The position numbers and the translations under genes were made by a program. Below are positions 37,474 through 47,741 of a stretch of DNA of 64,000 bases, in pieces. The DNA comes from Cristatella mucedo (lineage: Eukaryota > Bryozoa > Phylactolaemata > Cristatellidae). Within the stretch, counting starts at the first letter, position 1. Every line of letters begins with the position of its first letter. The notes beneath the pieces are model-generated. The model made no database searches, was not told where the DNA came from, and saw nothing but the letters and a program-made list of their open reading frames with translations. The DNA lies in assembly GCA_009760855.2 (NCBI GenBank), contig WPIO01000201.1, positions 186,001 through 250,000 on the forward strand, read 5' to 3'.

Positions 37474-39591
37474 ATGCCGACATGCGGCGGTGCCATCGCC
37501 AAACTGCAGAAGGAGCTTTTGGCTGTCACAAAGATGTCGGTCGGGCTCGACATCACCAAGGCTATAAAGCGGGCGAGCAATCACAAAGAGAGGGTGTCCC
37601 TCGTGCTAGGTTCGCCCGTCCTGCGCGAGCCGGTTGCTCGCGCCGTGGCATCTGCCAACTGCCCACCGGCTTCTGTAGGCGATGGGCTGGCGCTACGTGA
37701 AAGCGGTAACGAGCTGTTCAGAGCCGGCAAGTACAGCGAGGCACTCGAAAAGTACAACGCGAGCATCCTGTGTAGCAGTCGTTCCAGCGAGACGCGGGCG
37801 CTGTCGCCAGCCGACAATGGAGACAAAAGAGACGGCGATCTGAGCCTGGCTCTCGCGTACGCCAACCGTTCGGCAGTGTGGTACCAGCTCGGCGAGTTCC
37901 ACAGCTGCTTGAGGGACATCCAAGCTGCGCTCGCTTCCGGCTACCCGGAGAGCCGGCTGCACAAGCTGCATGAGCGCCGAGCACGCTGCCTGCTGGCCCT
38001 TCGCAAGTACCGCTTGGCCGCAGTGTCGCTGAGAGCCGCTGAGGACTCGCTGTCGCTCGCCCAGCTTAGCTTGCAAGAAAAGGAGGGCATCCTCAGCATG
38101 CTCGGCAAGTACCGCGCGACCTGCTCTGCCGAGCTTCGAAAGCCGCATAAAGCCGAAGACGGAGTCGGCAGTGGCTCATCCGCCTCCAGTAAAGAGGGCA
38201 TGCCTCAATTGTCGCCTGATTCGCACCCGGACTATCCGGCTCTGTCTTCGGCACTGGCCGTCGCTAGGAGCGGCCCTCATAGCCAATGGTGCATCGTCGC
38301 CGCAAAGCCGATTCGCATTGGTCAAGTGTTACTCGTTGAGGAGCCGTTCGCGTCCGTGCCAATGCCCGAGTGCCTGGAGACTCACTGCTACCACTGCTTC
38401 GGGCGGCTCGCTGATGCCGTCTTCTATTCATGTCAGCGTTGTGCCGTCGTTCGCTACTGCAGCCGCAGGTGTGAGGTGCAAAGCTGGATGGACTACCACA
38501 GCTTCGAATGTAAGTGCGTGCGTGCGTTGATCGGCTGCGGCCTCCCCGTGGGGCACCTTGCCTTGCGGGCAGTGCTCAGCGGTGGGCTGGACGGCTACAA
38601 CTTTGTTAGCAAATATCAGCGGCTAGGAGGTGCTGCGGCTGCCCCCAAAGCATCAGCAGCAGCCGCGGTTGCCGATGAGGGTTGTCTGTCAGCCGTCAGC
38701 GGGCAGACAGGAAACGGTATCAGTGCCTACGCCAGCGCGTTTGGCCTGCCAGAGACCGTAGGCGATGTGAAGCATGTATTATTGTTTTCCGTGGCTGCCG
38801 CCTATCTGGCTCTTTGCCTAGACTTGACACATGCCACGTCGGTAGCCCGTGAAAGTGGTCCGAGTGCTAGTGGTGGCAGCGACGCCAAGGATGAGGCAAG
38901 GCTGGTCAACGTGGCTGCACTTATCCTACATCACTTGCTCGTGCTAGAGAGGAAAAGTCATAAGATCGAAGAGCTTCACGTCACCGCCTTCAACTTGCCG
39001 CAAATCTCGACCATCCCAATTGGCTGCGGCATCTATGGCACGCTGAGCTTGCTGAATCACTCGTGCAACCCGAACGTGGCGCGGATCTCCCACGGTAACA
39101 AGATGGTCCTCCGCTGTCTGCGCTCTCTCGAGCCGGGCGAGCAGCTTTTTGGCAACTACGGAGTCTGGTACGCCGACCACAAACTGAGCGATCGGCGAGC
39201 CAAGCTTCGCGAGGTATACCAATTGGACTGCCACTGTCGCGCTTGCATCGACGACTGGCCTACGTTTGCTGCAGTGCTCAATGACATGCCATCCTCCCAG
39301 CAGCTTCGGCCGTGCGGGCACCGGCGTCGGAGGTGTAGCGAAAATTGCCACAAGTGCTCAATGAACCTGTTGAAAGCTTCCATAGATTTCCATAACTTGT
39401 TCCGCGCGGTCTACAACTTCGACGGCCAAATTCGAACCCGGGTCGACTTAATTACTGCAGTCGAGAAGTGCGTGGCTGTATTAGGCCGCCTGCTTGTACC
39501 ACCACATGGGACGCTGGCCGCCGGCGAGAAAGTACTGAAGTATTGCTACCAGTGCTTGGGCAACTGCTACATCCCGCCGAAAGCCACGTGA
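37474..39591 (+). CDS. SMYD4-like protein: TPR, MYND zinc finger and split SET domain
   Basis: 705 codons, no intron, GC-rich unlike its surroundings. It is predicted to be a lysine methyltransferase or methyl-transferase-like adaptor of the SMYD4 class, cytosolic and/or nuclear. Order seen: TPR-type helices (about residues 73-180, with ALRESGNELFRAGKYSEAL and YANRSAVWYQLGEF); first SET part (about 270-300); MYND finger with all eight ligands (C305, C308, C320, C323, C329, C333, H342, C346); linker with low-complexity Ala/Ser; second SET part with NHSCNPN (528-534) and the GNYG tyrosine (Y562); post-SET C586-x-C588-x2-C591; extra CxxxxxxC...CxxC (614-628); short helical C-terminus. At 705 residues it is shorter than vertebrate SMYD4 (about 800), mostly at the C-terminal TPR region. 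The ATG follows an in-frame stop 37 bp upstream; Met21 is an alternative start. The key motifs are intact, so it looks functional. SMYD-class membership is firm; substrate is unknown. Confidence 0.95.
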   Translation: MPTCGGAIAKLQKELLAVTKMSVGLDITKAIKRASNHKERVSLVLGSPVLREPVARAVASANCPPASVGDGLALRESGNELFRAGKYSEALEKYNASILCSSRSSETRALSPADNGDKRDGDLSLALAYANRSAVWYQLGEFHSCLRDIQAALASGYPESRLHKLHERRARCLLALRKYRLAAVSLRAAEDSLSLAQLSLQEKEGILSMLGKYRATCSAELRKPHKAEDGVGSGSSASSKEGMPQLSPDSHPDYPALSSALAVARSGPHSQWCIVAAKPIRIGQVLLVEEPFASVPMPECLETHCYHCFGRLADAVFYSCQRCAVVRYCSRRCEVQSWMDYHSFECKCVRALIGCGLPVGHLALRAVLSGGLDGYNFVSKYQRLGGAAAAPKASAAAAVADEGCLSAVSGQTGNGISAYASAFGLPETVGDVKHVLLFSVAAAYLALCLDLTHATSVARESGPSASGGSDAKDEARLVNVAALILHHLLVLERKSHKIEELHVTAFNLPQISTIPIGCGIYGTLSLLNHSCNPNVARISHGNKMVLRCLRSLEPGEQLFGNYGVWYADHKLSDRRAKLREVYQLDCHCRACIDDWPTFAAVLNDMPSSQQLRPCGHRRRRCSENCHKCSMNLLKASIDFHNLFRAVYNFDGQIRTRVDLITAVEKCVAVLGRLLVPPHGTLAAGEKVLKYCYQCLGNCYIPPKAT

Positions 39592-40005
39592 CTGAGGTGG
39601 TCCGGTGAGGTAGCTGTTAACCGTGACAACTGGGCTCGGTGACTCGTTTCTCGTTTGGTGCAAGCACTTATCTTGACCGGTTGAGCAGCCGAAATAGAGT
39701 TTCACAGTTGCTCTGCTGCTCCCAGATTCTGGGTGATGAAGCCCTGCCTGAAGCCAGCTTTCAGGAGCACACATGATCGGTATAACGAACAAGAAAGTCT
39801 GAATTGATATTAGAAACTTGTAAGGTGAAGCTGCGCAGATTCACACAGATGAGGCGAGAACCTGGCGAAGTGAGATAACTTTAGTAAGACTGATTGCTCG
39901 CCAGGCCTCCCCGTCCTCTCAGGGTAATTACTAATGTTGACGTTCTGTTGGTGTGGCATTCTTTGTAATGAACATTTTGATATTAAAGTCACATTCTTCA
40001 CAAAA
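39592..40005 (+). promoter_or_regulatory. Putative 3' UTR and polyadenylation site of the SMYD4-like gene
   Basis: An ATTAAA hexamer at 39982-39987 lies about 15 nt before CACAAAAAAGG, a plausible cleavage region. The A run is only six long, so it does not prove a retrocopy poly(A) tail. No other feature is seen in this stretch. Confidence 0.4.
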
Positions 40006-40079
40006 AAGGTATCACCAAAACTCTTACATCACCAATACTCCCAAGTGTTTTGTTATCCAAGTCACTAGATTACTATGAA

Positions 40080-41660
40080 ATCATGACGATACAATTGATT
40101 TAGTGCCTCTAGACAAGTCAATCACTTTCTAGGCTCTTAAAGTTACTGCAAAGGAAGCACGATCAAATGGTGAGTGGTAGCATTGTCAATGGGGGCAAGC
40201 AAACATGGGGAGGGGTGACTGGTGCAGGGTCTGCATGCAAATGTGGTTAGTGGTAGCATGCACAGTGTCAGCACGCATAAACACGTTAATAATGAATCAA
40301 ACGAACTCACTAAGTTCTATGATAAATGTACTCGTGTTTAGTTTATTTTTAAATGTGGTCAAATCCAGGGATTCTTGACCCACGTCGGAAGTGAGTTGTA
40401 AACTTCGAGGGCATACGAACCTAAACTCACTGTCTCCAAATTATTCAAGGTTTGTAAGATGCATAGGTAAACTCTTTAATTCCAAAACGTGAGTGGTACT
40501 ATGTATAGCCTGTTGGGCGAATAGATCTTATGGATAGGCTGAAACCTAAGAATGGAGACACCGAAAAGTAATTGACAAAACCTTGTTGTCGGTGTGCTGC
40601 TTAACTGGGAGCCAATGCAGGTCAGTGAGAAGTGGTGTTATGTGGCATCTGCCACGCTGATGCCAGACAAGCCTAGTTACAAAGTTTGGCCCAAGCTGTA
40701 AGCGCCCGATCACTCAACAGTGGACTTGAGTGGCGCCCTGTAGCAATGCATGGGGAAGACAGTTATAATGATGTGCCTCTCGTTTGACAGTAGACAATCT
40801 TGGTCCCTGTGCTATTACTAAAAATCATCTAGTCACCCAAGAAGTCAAGACGGGATGTCACAAATGCATGGACCAAATTAGATGTGGTATCCACGTCTAA
40901 GAAATCTGAATTTTACCAACCTGATGTAGCTAAATGTAGGCCAACTTGACTGTGGAGCAGATGTGGTTGTCTAGTTAAAGGTCACTTTGGGATATGACAC
41001 TTGGATTTCCTACGTATTAACAGGACGCATGATGGCTGAGCCAATCGTAAGTATTAACCTTTCAAAGATCGGAATACTATGTGGTTTGCCTATAACCAAT
41101 AAATCTGCTTTATCTTCATTTAATTTACGAAAGTTTTCTTATATCCCGGTGCTGATGTCATCAGTACATGGAGAAATGATGTTGAAAGAATTCGACATGC
41201 TTAAGGACAAGAGCCATCAAAATTACGGTAAAACTGACTGAAGGCTGCATAGCAGTAAAAATCTAAATTGTGCCTAGCTACTAAATCTGCAAGCAGGAGA
41301 ATATATATCGAGAAAAAAATGGGACCAAGCATAGACCACTGAGGTAATCCATATTTCAGTGGTTCCTTGGACAATCTTTGTCAATTCACATCGATACTCT
41401 AGAGTCTCCCGCTGAGATAGGTCATGAGCCATTGCAATGTTGTGCCAGTTAGGCATGGTAAAGGCTAGTAAAGACGTGTTCGCGGATGACTAGACCATCT
41501 ATAGTATCAAAACTGCCGAAACATTGAGCGAAACGAGCAGGTGAACTCTCGGTAAATCTGCAATTCCACGTTAATCGTGATTCACCCAAAGCCCTGCTGA
41601 CTCTGTAGAGTGATTAGCTCTACAAGTAGGCAGATCATTGCTATCAAGACTTTAGGTTTT
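40080..41660 (-). mobile_element. LINE family A, long minus-strand copy
   Basis: Decayed tail and hairpin at 40080-40140. Minus-strand coding follows from the C-terminus up to the RT motif A area: ARHNLDFYCYAAFSQFYRNF, where YADD has become YAAF; a degraded GVPQ region near 41340; and SFDTIDGLVIREH near 41490. Many frameshifts. It directly follows the 3' UTR of the SMYD4-like gene in opposite orientation. Confidence 0.88.
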
Positions 41661-41757
41661 AATATATGATATTAGAATTTATAAAAGTCCCTCAAAGGAG
41701 TTAAACTTTTCGTAGGCACTTTACATTCAGTTCAAAGAAAGCGCGATCGAACCTTCA

Positions 41758-41845
41758 TTAATGCTTCTTTCGTAGCAAATGTAAAATTCCTAGAAATTAA
41801 TTGAGTTCGTTGATTATTTATTAAGTGCTTTTTCATTATTATTAT
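41758..41845 (+). mobile_element. Tail-only LINE family A insertion in the stack
   Basis: About 88 bp on the plus strand: AGCAAATGTAAAATTCCTAG, a decayed hairpin (GTTGATTATTTATTAAGTGC) and ATTATTATTAT. It sits inside the 3' UTR of the minus-strand element and makes a local foldback with it. Confidence 0.75.
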
Positions 41846-42165
41846 GTGCAATTATCAGTGGTAGCATCCTAAAAGGAAGAATAACGTGTTTATATGCGAC
41901 ATGCACAGTGTCAGCATGTAAGTGTGTTTAATGCATTATACACCAGTGCCAGCACACATAAGCACATAAAGGACGAATTACCGGTACATGTTAAAGGCTG
42001 TCGTGAATACATGCGTTTTTAGTTATTTTTTAAATGTGAATCAACAGGAGACTTTGAACAGAACCAAGCACAGACCCCTGAGGTACTCAATATTTCAGTA
42101 GATCTTCGGGTGATCTTTGTCCATTCACATGAATACTCAGGAGTCCCCGGCTACGAGCCCACATC

Positions 42166-43142
42166 TCCTATTAAATCAGCTCGAAATCTAGGTGTCACGA
42201 TCCAAAGTAAACACGTTAGACGACCACATTAGCTTAACAATCAAGTCTGTCTATTTTCAGACGCATGAAATTGTTAAAGTTTGAGTTGTTTAGATAAGGA
42301 TACCGCCTCTAAGTTGGTAAATGCATTTGTGACATCCTGTCTTGAGTTCTGTAACTCACTGCTTGCTGGCCTACCGGCATATGTATTCAGGCGGTTACAG
42401 CTCGTGCACAACTCAACAGCTAGGCTTGTCTGTCGTGAGCCTCACAGTAGCCACATCACACTACTTCTCGGTGATTTGTACTGGCTAGCCAGTCAAGCAA
42501 TTGATTGACTTAAAGGGTTTTGTCGCTCACTTTTAGGTCACTTCATTTCTTTGCTCCCGCCTATCTCTCAGATTAACTCCCCCACTAGACCAAGCATCGT
42601 ACCACCCGCTTTTCGGAATCCAACAGTCTACAAATACCTCGTACAAACCTCAAATCCTTTGGAGACTGTACATTTAGTTCGTATGTTCCCAAAGCCTGGA
42701 ACTCACTCCCGACTTGCGTCATAACATTACCTGGCTTGACCCCATTTGTAAACAACTAAAAAACATACCTATTTAGGACAGCATTTAGCGGGTCCCTGTG
42801 ATAATAATAATAATAACAATAACAATAACAATATTAATTCACTCGATAAAGCGCCCTCAGAGAACTTAATCTCTCTCTAGGCGCTTTATATTCGCAGCAA
42901 AGGGTCATCCTTCATGTGCTTATGCATGCTGATACTGTGCATGCTGCCACTAACTACACTTGCATGCTGACCCTGTGCATGTCACCCATAACGATGTTAT
43001 TCACGTGGTTTATCAACCGGATATTACTCACCATTCCATCGCATTTCTCTTTGCAGCAAATGTAACGCGCCTATAAAGAGATTGAATTCTCCGAGGACTC
43101 TTTATCAAGTTCATTAACATTATTTTTATTAACATTATTATA
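42166..43142 (+). mobile_element. LINE family A, plus-strand insert between RT motifs A and B of the outer element
   Basis: A 5'-truncated plus copy from the AARNLGVTIQS-like region through FVTSCLEFCNSLLAGLPAYV and RRLQLVHNSTARLVCRE to a decayed hairpin and ATT-rich tail at 43105-43142. Removing it joins the outer minus element between its LQLSRTY segment and the GDS..VF segment. It carries its own tail-only insert (42801-42904). Confidence 0.9.
42801..42904 (-). mobile_element. Tail-only LINE family A insertion (third nesting level)
   Basis: Only about 104 bp: reverse-complemented (ATT)n/(GTT)n, then GATAAAGCGCCCTCAGAGAA, the rest of a perfect hairpin, and TTCGCAGCAAAGG. It splits GGGTCCCTGTGAT from CATCCTTCATGTGC, which are contiguous in other copies. 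An example of extreme 5' truncation just beyond the RT recognition hairpin. Confidence 0.9.
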
Positions 43143-44080
43143 GGTCCTGGACAATTGAAGTACAGTGCCGGTGGTGCCAATGCGAGATGAGAGGTGCTCA
43201 AGATCTATTTGGTGATCAGTAGTATCAAATGCTGCAGAACGATCGATTAAAGAAGTAGGGACAATCAAGCTAATTCTGCATTTCTATGGTGGTCGTAACG
43301 CACTGCAGCAATGCTAACTCTGTGGAGTGATTAGCTCTAAAATCAAAACGGAACTCACTAGCAAGGTTTGAGCTTTCAAGATATGAGTTCAGTTAGTTTG
43401 CCTCAACTCGTTCTAGTGTCTTTGACAAGAACGGTGGAAGGGAGATTGGGCAGATTTTTCTCAAGTTCTTTAATTAAGTGTTGCTTTCTATGTATTGGTC
43501 TGACTACAACATTTTCGAAAGATGAGTGGACTTTAAATGAGGCTAATGACATATTTGTGATGTTAGCTACCTATGGCACTACCAGATTAAAGCATCGTTG
43601 AAGCAGGACGGTGGTGGCTTGGTCAAGATAACTAGTCGTCTCTATGACCGCAGTATGTACTTTAGGATTTGGTCCCTAATAATGACCATATTAAATTCTA
43701 AATTGAGATGCCGCGTGGAATAGAGGGACACGATTTTAGGTTAAATGCTACCATCTCAAGGCTGGACTCTATGATCTTGTTGATAAAGAAGTTTTGGAAT
43801 AGACCAGCTAGATCATCGTAAGGATCAGTAGGTAAGTACCTGGGAACGGTTAAGGAGATGTTTGATCGTATACATCAGCATTTTTATATTGTGCATCTGT
43901 GATTCGACAAGTTTTTCATAGAAGTTGAAATTGGCCATTGTTATGATCGTGTGATAAGCTCTACAGTTGTCATAGTATGCAGTCGATGGACAGAAAATCC
44001 TGATCCTTTGTATTTTTTTCAAGTTTAAACGTATTAGAAATAGTTATTTTAACGTCTGTAGTAAATCATAGGCCGTATGG

Positions 44081-45075
44081 GCGAGGGAGGACAGTGCGCT
44101 TAGTCAGAGGAGCTAACTCGTTGACAATTCAATAAACGTCGTGTCGTAGCAATCAACAAATAACGACAGGTTGGAAGGAGGGTTGAGCTGCCCAGTCGGT
44201 GACAGCTGTCTCTGCAAGAGGGCGGTACAGAATGTCGTGCGTGATTTTTCCGAATGACGAAGCTCGCATTTTCGAGGGAAAGTATAGCATTGAGAAGCCG
44301 ATAGCCACTGACATCATTGGCAATCAAACTCATTTTATAAGGGTCAATTGAAACACTTCAATTGATGAAGTTGTAAGCAGAAAGTACTGGGGCTAGGTCT
44401 GAAAATGTCGAAGGCCATCCAGGAGTTTTAATTGTCGAAGTGGATAATCAGCACTCGAACGTCAAAGCGGGAGAGGAGGCGTTCTCATCAGTCCTCAACC
44501 GGCTCCTGCCGCCTGTGCTGTCTGGTCGGAACTGTGGGAGGAGCGAGCCTGGCGCTCTTTGTCGTCAGACGAACACGTAGCTGCGACGATCGGGAAATGA
44601 AGAGACCAGGCTTTTTACGCTGTCCACATTACATCAAATTAGCTAAACAGCTCCGAACACTTTCTGGCATTAGCGAGCGTCCACGCTAGCCAATTGATTG
44701 CTCTAAGGTGCCAGACCGCTCTTACTCCAATCCGCCGGCCCGTCGCTATCCCACCATCAAGCATCGATCATGCCCGGCTCGAAACGTCCAGAGACCGTAA
44801 CGAGCGTCTAGCTTCTCGCTGCCTCAAGACTACGGTGCTTGTGCCGCTGGTGCTTCTCCCGGTCGCCATATGCTTGTAAGAGCTAGGCCTGGGTACTTCA
44901 ACCAAAGAAAAGACTAAGTGCAACCGGTGCTACCGACAAGGATGAGGTCGAGAGAGAGAGATAAACAGGGCATAGCCTAAGACAGCCGATACGGAAGTCG
45001 ATATTACCGAACTTGCTTCGTGTGTCAGGTCGTTGCACCAGGTCATGCCAGCAGCTCGCTCGGCTGCACATGAGC
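44081..45075. other. Unassigned sequence
   Basis: No gene recognised. The first 250 bp may still belong to the upstream part of the minus-strand LINE (minus frame 44100-44333), but I could not match it to an endonuclease motif. From 44430 to 44880 the sequence is GC-rich with short Arg/Ser-rich frames of no known family. Confidence 0.35.
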
Positions 45076-45077
45076 TT

Positions 45078-45194
45078 AATAATAATAATAATAATAATGC
45101 ACTTGATAAAGTGCCCTTACAGAACTGAAATATCTCTAGGCGCTTTACATTTGCTGCCAAGGGAAATGCACTTAAATACTGGGTAATATCATAG
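45078..45194 (-). mobile_element. Tail-only LINE family A insertion
   Basis: About 117 bp: (ATT)n tail reversed, GATAAAGTGCCC...GGCGCTTTACATTTGCTGCC hairpin region, ending at ATATCATA. The hairpin has one mismatch in the outer stem. Confidence 0.92.
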
Positions 45195-45438
45195 CTTCAT
45201 CACTTTCCAACTTTTGCGGCTCTGACCGCAATATCATGCACATCCAGCGGCCAAAGTAGACCAACATCATGCCGTCGACAGCGACTGCTATGTGAAAACA
45301 TTCTCCTAGCTCTCTTTCTAATGTTATCGAGGCCCTGCCGCTTTTACGAAGGTTCATGATGGCCTATAAATGGCCAATAGGGTAAATAAAATTGATGGTG
45401 TGGCTACACACCACTTCTGCTTAAAGGTGCTTAGCATT
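45195..45438. other. Short unassigned spacer
   Basis: No recognised feature between the LINE tail and the SINE-B. Confidence 0.35.
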
Positions 45439-45439
45439 T

Positions 45440-45590
45440 AAAAATATAATTGATTTCTATAGCGCCCTAAGAGAACTTAATCTATATTCAGGCGCTTCAC
45501 ATATGCCCCCGGGCTCGTGCCCACGACCTCAGCTAGACCTTGGTCGGGGGCGAGCTCCTTAACCGTTGGACCAAACCAGCTCGGCATTGG
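45440..45590 (-). mobile_element. SINE-B, minus strand
   Basis: Tail ATTTCTATAGCGCCCTAAGA, GAACTTAATCTATATTCAGG, CGCTTCACATATGCC; B box region GGGCTCGTGCCCACGACCTC; A box region CTTAACCGTTGGACCAAACC. A (CT)n microsatellite follows 40 bp beyond the head. Confidence 0.94.
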
Positions 45591-45629
45591 CACTTTTGCG
45601 CTATTTCTCGGTTGGTCAGACGCTGCTTT

Positions 45630-45657
45630 TCTCTCTCTCGCTCTCTCTCTCTCTCTT

Positions 45658-45727
<70 letters not shown>

Positions 45728-45870
45728 ACTCTCTCTCTCGCTCTCTTTTACTTGCTCTCTCTTTTTCTCATTATCCCTCTCTCTCTCTCTCACCAATTCA
45801 CTACATCGTTATCTCGCTCTTTCTTTCTTTCGCTATATTTCTCTCCCACTCTCGTTTGCTTCTGTTTTCT
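45630..45870. repeat. (CT)n microsatellite
   Basis: About 160 bp of nearly pure CT (45632-45790), then a degraded CT-rich stretch to about 45870. Ser/Leu frames here are artefacts. Confidence 0.96.
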
Positions 45871-45874
45871 CTCT

Positions 45875-46625
45875 CACGGGCGAGTGCTAAGCTTCCAGAA
45901 ACCAAACCCAGGCATTGGTTGCTTGCACAGGCTTCGCGATAACTTAGTACTCGATGAGCCAACAATTACACACATTTTTCGGTATACTTTCCTTTTGAAA
46001 GTTTACTACAAACCTTATTTTATGGATATAAATTGTGATGCAATACTGGTATTATTGCTTTTGCTTCAATTGAGTGCATGACTGTTCGCTCCGTCATGCT
46101 TATTTTTAAAAAAGCAAGCATCCATGTTTGCTGAAATTAGAAACGTCGCATAGATAGGCTCACTACACTTCACAGACCGTTTTAAGGCTGCACATGTGAA
46201 CCTCAGAATCGAGTGCCTAATCAATCAGCTCTAAGTCTGGTAAGCGCTTCTGAGGTCAAAAGCCTCTATCGTGCACCCCTACGATGCAGCACCACATGGT
46301 CAGGCACAGTTGCTCTTGCTTTTTTGCACGTCTGTACTCGGAGCACTCGCGCGTTTTGGTTAGCAATTCAGAAAATCTTATACTGGCCCCTCCTGAGGTA
46401 TAAGCCTTTTGAATGAATTCAGCTAGCAATCAACCGAACTCTGAAGTAAGGTTGGGCTAAATGAGGTAGTGCAACGAAAGGTTACAATTACAGTTTAGGG
46501 TCATTATATGTGAATTTTAGAGTGCTCAAAGTTGAGGTCGAGTACTCTTTTGCCGGCGTTCGATGCTGATAGGTGGCTCTGGCTCATGTCCGCATTCCTG
46601 AGCATGTGGGTTGTTGTGCACCCGA
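45875..46625. other. Unassigned sequence
   Basis: No gene or known repeat recognised. Frames are short. Confidence 0.35.
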
Positions 46626-46629
46626 AGCC

Positions 46630-47150
46630 ATGCTGATTACCACAGAGTGATTAGCTCTAAAACCAGACTCGAACTTACTAGCCAGGTTTGAAGTTTCAAT
46701 ATATAAGTTAAGCTTGTCTGATACGACTCATTACAGTGTCTTTGATAGGAATGGTAGGAGGGAGACTGGGCGGTAGTTGCTCAAGTTATCTTGGTCTTGA
46801 GTAGCTTTCTCAGGTAGAGGCAAAACTAAAGCTTCGAGAGGTGGTTTCACAGGACCTGAGACTACTAACGTATTAACGAGGTTAGTTATCTATGGCACCA
46901 GCAGATCAATGCATCGTATAAGCGTGGCATTGGGAATATAGCCCAAAGGATTAGTTGTCTTCTTTGGATGGAAAACGAACTCCAGGACTAGGTCACTAGT
47001 GACCTCCTTGAATTAGTCAGTAGGATGCTGCAAGGAATTGAGGGAGAGCACTATAGGGAATTCTTCCACCTTAGGGATTGACTCCCTGATCTTGTTTATA
47101 TCGTAGTAAGGAAGCTTGATATCTGCTCTTGCTGGAGCTCAGGCAGCTTG
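46630..47150 (-). mobile_element. LINE RT N-terminal fragment, minus strand
   Basis: Reading minus: PVKPPLEALVLPLPEKATQD, QDNLSNYRPVSLLPFLSKTL, a double stop in place of the usual ERVV-type start, SDKLNLYIETSNLASKFESG, FRANHS. This is the canonical start of the RT domain of L2/CR1-like LINEs, closest to the outer element at 43310-43500. No tail is attached, so it is a cut or rearranged internal piece. Confidence 0.85.
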
Positions 47151-47190
47151 CTCACAGGAGCCCTAATGTGAAATAAATAATAAGTAAATA

Positions 47191-47362
47191 ACTAGCTGAT
47201 TAAACAGCCTCTTTTTGTATAGCGACAGAAGAGCTTTGACGGCTATCACCACCTCTTGCAGCAGCGATAAAGGATCGCCCACCACAGGATTCGAACCCAC
47301 GACCTCGGTGCCGAGGTCTTGAAAAGCAACCGCCTCAGCTAGCGAGCCATTGAGTGACGCCT
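47191..47362 (-). mobile_element. SINE-A, minus strand, copy 3
   Basis: Reverse complement of the family: GCTGATTAAACAGCCTCTTT, GTATAGCGACAGAAGAGC, the GGCTATCACCACC hairpin arm, B box complement GGATTCGAACC, and A box complement CTAGCGAGCCA near 47340. Confidence 0.94.
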
Positions 47363-47606
47363 TTGCTACGTCATCCGATTAACATTTGCACCAGCCATTG
47401 CACTGTCCCTGTGGTAGCAGGTGGTATTATGGCTGAAAATTAGGCAGACATTCCCTGTAAATTGGGTCGCACCAGGTCTTTTTGGATTAGTGCTGCTGCC
47501 GATCGTTTCTGTGTGCGAACGTGGGCTCAGGCACTGCATAGAGATTACTTTTCTGCATGTCGGCCGCTGATCCTGATTTGTGCCAGCTTTTGACCTCAGT
47601 TTTAGG

Positions 47607-47741
47607 TCTACTACAGCATTTGTACAAAAGAGAATATAATCTCTATTAAGGCGCTTCACATATGCTACGGGGCTAGACCAATAACATCGGCTAGACCTAG
47701 GTTGGGGCAAGCACCTTCACTACTGGGCCAAAAGTCCGCTG
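47607..47741 (-). mobile_element. SINE-B, minus strand, inserted in duplication 3a
   Basis: GAGAATATAATCTCTATTAA, GGCGCTTCACATATGCTACG, GGGCTAGACCAATAACATCGG, and a decayed A box at CACTACTGGGCCAAA. Absent from the matching position in copy b (about 50745-50870), so it is later than the duplication or was lost there. Confidence 0.88.

Larger units (their letters stand above)
41665..44080 (-). mobile_element. LINE family A, minus strand, outer element of a nested stack
   Basis: Reading minus: EN-RT linker (43825-44040, PSTAYYDNCRAYHTIITMAN, FNFYEKLVESQMHN), PYDDLAGLFQNFFINKI (43750-43820), RT start (KELEKNLPNLPSTVLVKDT), FDFRANHSTELALLQ (43310-43370), motif A DRSAAFDTTDHQ (about 43230), interrupted by an insert at 42166-43142, then motif B VPQGSVLGS (about 42060-42100). 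An internal deletion then jumps to the 3' UTR (41848-42050), which a second insert interrupts, with a decayed tail at 41665-41757. The YxDD region is deleted. This is the copy that reaches furthest 5' in the RT ORF. Confidence 0.88.

Noticed and set aside
37581-39383. Several long minus-strand and alternative-frame ORFs over the SMYD4-like gene
   Set aside because: Shadow frames of a GC-rich coding sequence; no domain in any of them.
41020-41240. 84-codon plus-strand frame (40987-41241)
   Set aside because: It is antisense to the minus-strand LINE RT region.
43368-43601. 77-codon plus-strand frame
   Set aside because: Antisense to the RT start of the nested minus-strand LINE.
44432-44880. 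Arg/Ser-rich frames in GC-rich DNA as possible genes
   Set aside because: Short, no domain, no start context, and alternative frames of similar length overlap.
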